From a virus: DNA of 64,000 bases. The stretch's first letter is position 1. Every line of letters begins with the position of its first letter. Shown here piece by piece: positions 60,312-64,000 of this stretch. Location: the IMG/VR virus record IMGVR_UViG_3300047333_000104, positions 23,338 through 87,337 of that record, one strand, 5' to 3'. The notes beneath the pieces are model-generated. The model did no database searches. It saw only the letters and a program-made list of their open reading frames with translations, and had not been told where the DNA came from. The position numbers were made by a program, and so were the translations under genes.

Positions 60312-60563
60312 TTAGATGTTCGCTGCCCTGGCGACGTATTTCAGGCAAAGGTCCGTAGATTTCACCATGGCATAGCCGTGGAAATCGCTATCAGCAGCGC
60401 ACCAAGTGCCTTTCAGCCCGACCGGCGCCTTGCGTTCGAAAGACCGGCACGAATGACAGCTTGCGCCCTTATTCCTCAGATCGGCCATAGCCGCCTGATC
60501 GCGACAATCGCGAAGCAGATCGGACAGATGCCAGACGGTTGGATAGGGTCTGCGTTTCGCCAT
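60312..60563 (-). CDS. Small Cys-containing protein (83 aa)
   Basis: ATG 60563 with AGGGGCGACC upstream. Helical N-terminus (YPTVWHLSDLLRDCRDQAAM) and Cys pair GASCHSCRSFER then GTWCAAD, a possible zinc site. Function unknown. Confidence 0.6.
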   Translation of the reverse strand: MAKRRPYPTVWHLSDLLRDCRDQAAMADLRNKGASCHSCRSFERKAPVGLKGTWCAADSDFHGYAMVKSTDLCLKYVARAANI

Positions 60564-60575
60564 GGTCGCCCCTTA

Positions 60576-60707
60576 TTACTTGCCAAACAATATGACCGAC
60601 ACGCCAAACGCGGTGACGGCGGCATACAAGAACCCACTGATCTGATCCGGCGCATAGTCGAAGCCGAATCGCTTGTAGGACCAGTTGCGCTTTACTGATA
60701 ACCGCAT
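60576..60707 (-). CDS. Tiny membrane protein (43 aa)
   Basis: ATG 60707 follows GGGAGG by 8 bases. Basic N-terminus (MRLSVKRNWSYKRFGFD) and one membrane helix (GFLYAAVTAFGVSVILFG). A good ribosome binding site supports expression. Function unknown. Confidence 0.5.
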   Translation of the reverse strand: MRLSVKRNWSYKRFGFDYAPDQISGFLYAAVTAFGVSVILFGK

Positions 60708-60722
60708 GGTTAGGGCCTCCCT

Positions 60723-60995
60723 TCAGATATCGACGCCGAGGACATACGCCAGCATGGCGCGGGCCTGTACCGCATCAAGCAGATTGGTACCGGTCGGGCT
60801 GCCGTACTTGGCCGCATACTCCCGATCCAATTTGACGCCGCCATCGGGCGCAAAGTTTTCCGGTACGCGCCAGCCGAGGAAGCGATTAACGGCATCATCA
60901 AGAAAGACGGCATGAAAAGAGCCAGCGCCGACCTCGGCGTTACCTTCTGCCGTTGCCATCTTGAGGCATTCGTCTTTGGTCAATTCCAGCTTCAT
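60723..60995 (-). CDS. Small hypothetical protein (90 aa)
   Basis: ATG 60995 with AAAGGAGCGGAAA upstream. Reads MKLELTKDECLKMATAEGNA and later VFLDDAVNRFLGWRVPENFA, GTNLLDAVQARAMLAYV. Acidic, helical. No family recognised. Confidence 0.6.
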   Translation of the reverse strand: MKLELTKDECLKMATAEGNAEVGAGSFHAVFLDDAVNRFLGWRVPENFAPDGGVKLDREYAAKYGSPTGTNLLDAVQARAMLAYVLGVDI

Positions 60996-61006
60996 TTTCC
61001 GCTCCT

Positions 61007-61177
61007 TTAAATATCCGCGCCGTATCGGCGCTCACGAAACTTCAACCACCAGACATTATCGCGCTTGCACACCATCAGCGTGAGGGGCCAAGGAAGATCG
61101 AAAACCGATAGCCAAGAAAGCCCGTCTTCGTGTCGATCCCAAAGTCCCAACGCTTGTAAAAGAACGCGAGCAACGAT
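61007..61177 (-). CDS. Small hypothetical protein, start uncertain (about 56 aa)
   Basis: Clear coding sequence (GLWDRHEDGLSWLSVFDLPW, DNVWWLKFRERRYGADI) ending at TAA 61009-61007. No ATG or GTG is well placed. GAGGGAGG just upstream favours a start near 61177 (ATC codon) or TTG at 61150. The gene overlaps nothing else. Confidence 0.45.
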   Translation of the reverse strand: MVARVLLQALGLWDRHEDGLSWLSVFDLPWPLTLMVCKRDNVWWLKFRERRYGADI

Positions 61178-61184
61178 GCCTCCC

Positions 61185-61571
61185 TCAGTGTGCGGAAAGC
61201 CCAGGGCAGGGCAATCCGTTGTTATGGGCAGACCCGCCGCACAGCGGGCATTGGCCGGGAATGGCCGGTTGAAGCGGGCCGAAAAACTTCTTGAGCGGCG
61301 TCTGGGTGTCGCCCAACAGAACCTCGCGCTTCCTCCCGACCAACTCGTCAAGGCTGATGCCGAAGAAATCAGCGATCTTGACCAGCGTAGCCAGTGAACC
61401 AGCTTTCGTGCCCTGGCCGGTCATGATCCGCCAAAGCGTCGTATGCGCAAGCCCGGTGGCGCGCTCAACGTCGGCCAGCGTCACGCCTTTGGCATCGCAC
61501 AGCGCCTCAATACGATCACCGATCGTTGCGGCTTCAATAGCGCCGGTTCCTTGGCATTTCGGACACTTCAC
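61185..61571 (-). CDS. XRE-type regulator flanked by split zinc-knuckle pairs (128 aa)
   Basis: Helix-turn-helix core (residues 29-55: VTLADVERATGLAHTTLWRI) of the Cro/CI type, followed by IADFFGISLDELVGR. CPKC at 3-6 and CPLCG at 108-112 are at the two ends and could form one shared zinc site. GTG start 61571 with AAGGAG upstream. Likely regulator of the early region. Confidence 0.65.
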   Translation of the reverse strand: MKCPKCQGTGAIEAATIGDRIEALCDAKGVTLADVERATGLAHTTLWRIMTGQGTKAGSLATLVKIADFFGISLDELVGRKREVLLGDTQTPLKKFFGPLQPAIPGQCPLCGGSAHNNGLPCPGLSAH

Positions 61572-61582
61572 GGTTGGCTCCT

Positions 61583-61801
61583 TCAATGTCCCGCGGCGTC
61601 GGACGCGCGGTCGATAATTCTGGTGCCGGTGCACCTCGGATGCTTGCGAATACCAGCCGCCATTTGATGGGCGCCCATTTCGGTTTCGGCCCATCCGATG
61701 ACAGTTTCTTCGCCCTTTTTAGGATAGCCGGTGGCGCGCACTTCATAGCGCTGCCCGCGATCTCCGATATTGGTATGCGGCATACCGCCGGAATGCGTCA
61801 T
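61583..61801 (-). CDS. Small hypothetical protein (72 aa)
   Basis: ATG 61801 with GGAG six bases upstream. Basic and charged (YEVRATGYPKKGEETVIGWA). Function unknown. Confidence 0.5.
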   Translation of the reverse strand: MTHSGGMPHTNIGDRGQRYEVRATGYPKKGEETVIGWAETEMGAHQMAAGIRKHPRCTGTRIIDRASDAAGH

Positions 61802-61812
61802 TGGATGCTCCT

Positions 61813-62061
61813 TCAAGATAGATCAGCGAGGATCGCGGTCAGACGCTCTTTGACGAGTGCTACGGCCTCTGCCTGCGCGTCTTCCAGCGCCTCACTCGTG
61901 AGTTGCCTGCGGTCGAAGAACTCGCACGACAAGAACCACTTCCCGGTAATCCCGCGCAGCCGAGTGACGACGATCCGGAACCCGCTCGGGCGGATCTCCG
62001 TCGTCTCCACGGGGTGATCTTTCTGCCCCTGCGAGTAACTGGTAATGTTCTTCCAATTCAT
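61813..62061 (-). CDS. Small hypothetical protein (82 aa)
   Basis: ATG 62061 with GGAGG upstream. Beta-alpha type sequence (TEIRPSGFRIVVTRLRGITG) then helical LEDAQAEAVALVKERLTAIL. Function unknown. Confidence 0.6.
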   Translation of the reverse strand: MNWKNITSYSQGQKDHPVETTEIRPSGFRIVVTRLRGITGKWFLSCEFFDRRQLTSEALEDAQAEAVALVKERLTAILADLS

Positions 62062-62076
62062 GGTCAGGGCCTCCGT

Positions 62077-62268
62077 TTATCCGCGCACAGTGACAAAGCC
62101 ACCGTGATTTCTCTGTTCGCCGGTCATGGCGTAATGCTTGGCGTCTTCGTCGAGTTTGGAGAAATGGTCACAGCCGTTACGGCGCCCCCATTCGACCCCG
62201 GCTCGGAATGCCGCTTCAATTTCCGCCCTTTGCTCGGCGTCCATTTTCACCAAATCGTCAAGGTCCAT
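62077..62268 (-). CDS. Small acidic protein (63 aa)
   Basis: ATG 62268 with GGAGG seven bases upstream. Acidic helix MDLDDLVKMDAEQRAEIEAA then GVEWGRRNGCDHF. Function unknown. Confidence 0.6.
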   Translation of the reverse strand: MDLDDLVKMDAEQRAEIEAAFRAGVEWGRRNGCDHFSKLDEDAKHYAMTGEQRNHGGFVTVRG

Positions 62269-62281
62269 TTTAGCGCCTCCT

Positions 62282-62476
62282 TCAAAGTCCAAGCGCAGTT
62301 ATTTGTGCGGTGATTTCCTTGAGAGCCTTATTATACCCCTCAATCTCCGGCGAAGTGACGGCGCACGGATTATACGTCTCGCGGTCGATTAGGCGCAAAA
62401 TCTTCGCCCGCTCATCTTCGCGGATTTGACGGATGACAAACTGTTCCATCGTCTCTCCATCTCGTTTCTCACTCAT
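62282..62476 (-). CDS. Small helical protein (64 aa), first gene of the leftward early unit
   Basis: ATG 62476 with AAAGGAGCG upstream. Charged helix (MEQFVIRQIREDERAKILRL) and TYNPCAVTSPEIEGYNKALK. Directly after the leftward promoter at 62528-62555. Function unknown. Confidence 0.6.
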   Translation of the reverse strand: MSEKRDGETMEQFVIRQIREDERAKILRLIDRETYNPCAVTSPEIEGYNKALKEITAQITALGL

Positions 62477-62519
62477 AATCGCTCCTTTGATCGAGGAGCA
62501 ACAGCCCCTCCGAATTCGA

Positions 62520-62548
62520 TAGACAGGAGGATATCAGACCAGTATCAT
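62520..62548 (+). promoter_or_regulatory. Rightward promoter
   Basis: TAGACA (62520-62525), 17-base spacer, TATCAT (62543-62548). Reads toward the gene at 62576. The two promoters share bases, so only one may be used at a time. Confidence 0.55.
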
Positions 62549-62555
62549 ATGTCAA
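62528..62555 (-). promoter_or_regulatory. Leftward early promoter
   Basis: On the minus strand TTGACA (62555-62550), 16-base spacer, TATCCT (62533-62528). Near-consensus -35. It faces the rightward promoter and overlaps it completely. Confidence 0.65.
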
Positions 62556-62575
62556 TCACAATTAGAGAGCGACGC

Positions 62576-63232
62576 ATGGAAGACCGATATTTCATAGGAT
62601 GGTTCACCCTCTCGCGGAATGGTTCGGACGCTGCCCAATGGCGCGCTGCGCTTGCGGGATGTGGCGTCGATATCAATGACGAATGGGCGCCGGTATACTG
62701 CGACAAGACGCCTCGAAAGCCGCGCGGCGTATCTCTGACACTTGATATGCTTCCCGATCTGTCCGGTGCAATCCGCAGCATGCGAGTTTGCCCGGCTGGC
62801 GCAAAGCCAGTGCTGGTCGTGCCTAACATGGGGCACTTCGGCGCGGAAAATATCTGGCGCTCGGCGTGGCCGCTGATCGCGGAGAAGGGCGGTATCGTCA
62901 TCAGCGCCGAGGGCCGCGAGGAAGTCACCGATCTGGAAACCGGGCTGCACCTATTTCGACAGAAGCGCGGTCGAACCGCGACCGAGAAAGCTATGCAAGC
63001 GCGACTGAAAATCGGGCCGCCGACGATCAAAATGTCGCCAGGCAAGCGGGAGGACGCCATCCGGTTCTTCGGGGATCGGGAGTGGCCAATTCCGCGCATC
63101 GCCAACCATTGCGGCTGTTCGGTCCTGACCATCCGGCGCCGCATGGAGGAGTGGACGGGCACAGATAGCAAGACCGAGGCCGTCCTGCTCGCCGATGAGG
63201 GCAAGTGGCCGCCGAAGAGGAAATTGAGGTGA
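62576..63232 (+). CDS. DNA-binding protein with C-terminal helix-turn-helix, resolvase-like order (218 aa)
   Basis: N-terminal 140 residues lack clear resolvase catalytic Ser (usual YxRVS absent), but the overall order, including HLFRQKRGRTATEKAMQARL and a C-terminal HTH (WPIPRIANHCGCSVLTIRRR), resembles serine recombinases and their regulator relatives. ATG 62576 has GAGAG upstream; it is the first gene after the rightward promoter. Might regulate the switch. Assignment uncertain. Confidence 0.5.
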   Translation: MEDRYFIGWFTLSRNGSDAAQWRAALAGCGVDINDEWAPVYCDKTPRKPRGVSLTLDMLPDLSGAIRSMRVCPAGAKPVLVVPNMGHFGAENIWRSAWPLIAEKGGIVISAEGREEVTDLETGLHLFRQKRGRTATEKAMQARLKIGPPTIKMSPGKREDAIRFFGDREWPIPRIANHCGCSVLTIRRRMEEWTGTDSKTEAVLLADEGKWPPKRKLR

Positions 63233-63579
63233 GCGATACCGCGAAAACCCGCAACGCCGCCACCGATGAAGGCCGCGAACTTGGTCACCATCTGGCGCGG
63301 TTCTGCGACGACGCCGAACCGGCCGCGCGTCTCAAGGTACCCGAGCTTGTGCCGCGATGCGCTTCATGCGCCTTTCGCGCCGGCCCGCATGTCGCCAATG
63401 GTTCTCCCACCACTCAGATGGACGCGCTGAAGTGCGTCATTGAGGGCGTTGAGTTTCTTTGCCATGAGCCGGCGCGCAAAGGACATCCGTGCTCGGGCTG
63501 GACGATGCTGATACTGGCCAAGGACGAACCAGATTTTGTCGAGGTTGCGTGGCCGTTTCCTGATGAACCGGTCACGTAA
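63229..63579 (+). CDS. Small Cys-rich protein (116 aa)
   Basis: GTGA overlap with the upstream gene. Contains PRCASCAFRAG, CVIEGVEFLCHEP and PCSGW, suggesting a metal-binding fold. Function unknown. Confidence 0.55.
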   Translation: MSDTAKTRNAATDEGRELGHHLARFCDDAEPAARLKVPELVPRCASCAFRAGPHVANGSPTTQMDALKCVIEGVEFLCHEPARKGHPCSGWTMLILAKDEPDFVEVAWPFPDEPVT

Positions 63580-63591
63580 GGGGAAATTAAG

Positions 63592-63876
63592 ATGACTAGA
63601 CAATACGAGCTTTGCGGCTACCCGATGCGGGATGTGGTCAAGGATCACGTCGAGAGCATCGTAAGGAAATATTCCTCACCGCGTGGAGAGGTATTCTGCC
63701 GATCAGAGGAGCTAGTTGACGAGTTTCTCGTCCTAATTGGCGCGCTTGAAATGGAGCGGCAGAATGCCGAAGCTCAAGCCGAGGCATGGAATCATTGCGT
63801 TAGAAAATATTCGAGGGAGAAAAACTGGTTAGAGCGCCTGTTTTTCCATCAGGCAACCAGAAGCCTTGTGGACTGA
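63592..63876 (+). CDS. Small hypothetical protein (94 aa)
   Basis: ATG 63592 with AAGGGGAAATTAAG upstream. Helical (EELVDEFLVLIGALEMERQN) with an acidic-basic pattern. Function unknown. Confidence 0.6.
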   Translation: MTRQYELCGYPMRDVVKDHVESIVRKYSSPRGEVFCRSEELVDEFLVLIGALEMERQNAEAQAEAWNHCVRKYSREKNWLERLFFHQATRSLVD

Positions 63877-63881
63877 CATAA

Positions 63882-63891
63882 GGGGGGGGGG
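63882..63891 (+). repeat. Run of ten G residues, also acting as the ribosome binding site
   Basis: Ten consecutive G (63882-63891), then seven bases and ATG at 63899. A homopolymer this long can change length by slippage and would then change spacing to the start codon. Confidence 0.7.
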
Positions 63892-63898
63892 AATCTTG

Positions 63899-64000
63899 AT
63901 GGGCCAAGATGCCGAGGAGGAAATGCTAGCGCGCGCCCAGGTCATCAAGGACTGGGATGGAGTTCCCGCCGGCAAGACTGCAGAGCAGCTTCAGGCGCTG
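63899..64000 (+). CDS. Partial CDS at the right edge
   Basis: Reads MGQDAEEEMLARAQVIKDWD from ATG 63899 and is open to the right edge. Acidic, helical start. Expression depends on the G-run upstream. Confidence 0.5.
   Translation, partial: MGQDAEEEMLARAQVIKDWDGVPAGKTAEQLQAL

Noticed and set aside
62576-63232. Integrase or true serine recombinase
   Set aside because: The catalytic YxRVS signature and conserved Arg pattern are absent, so integration ability is not supported.

Overview
The window is GC-rich, densely packed DNA from a tailed bacteriophage or prophage with a contractile tail (myovirus morphology). Evidence is a consecutive set of terminase, portal, protease, scaffold, capsid, neck, sheath, tube, tape-measure and baseplate genes, followed by lysis genes and a phage replication module. 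No integrase, tRNA, rRNA or host housekeeping gene is visible, so the lifestyle is undecided. An alphaproteobacterial host is my inference from the style of the replication and small-gene modules; nothing in the sequence proves it.

Layout. 1-1428 (minus): a leftward operon with two SAM-dependent methyltransferase-like genes and two small genes, one running off the edge. 1514-13653 (plus): head genes in the order terminase nuclease half, portal, two small genes, a 1269-residue glycosyltransferase, a small protein, a ParB-like protein, prohead protease, scaffold and major capsid protein, closed by a strong terminator at 13.68 kb. 13.8-22.3 kb: neck and connector genes interrupted by an HNH endonuclease (plus) and a GIY-YIG endonuclease (minus). 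22.3-39.9 kb: sheath, tube, overlapping assembly chaperones, tape measure, hub, then an RmlC-like cupin and a cold-shock-domain protein inside the baseplate operon, spike, a propeller-like protein, LysM/gp25, baseplate J and wedge proteins, and fibre/adhesin genes ending in a very glycine-rich protein. 39.9-44.0 kb: lysis region (membrane proteins, GH24 lysozyme, lipoprotein, lipase-like hydrolase) and another HNH gene.

44.0-51.8 kb (minus): family A DNA polymerase, TSCPD-like protein, gp2.5-like SSB, RecB/Cas4-like nuclease and small genes, one of them interrupted by an amber codon. 51.87-58.43 kb (plus): SF2 helicase, VRR-NUC nuclease, TetR-like regulator, C5-cytosine methyltransferase with a 327-codon overlapping reading frame, HNH-AP2 protein and a primase-helicase. 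58.4-62.5 kb (minus): a run of small early genes including an adenine methyltransferase and an XRE-type regulator. 62.58 kb onward (plus): a new rightward unit starting at overlapping back-to-back promoters.

The points most worth attention are the overlapping methyltransferase frames, the terminase without an ATPase domain, the sugar-related genes scattered through the virion operons (glycosyltransferase, RmlC-like protein, methyltransferases), a ribosome binding site locked in a perfect hairpin at 9.0 kb, the likely recoding site between the tail chaperone genes, and the amber-split gene at 47.3 kb.
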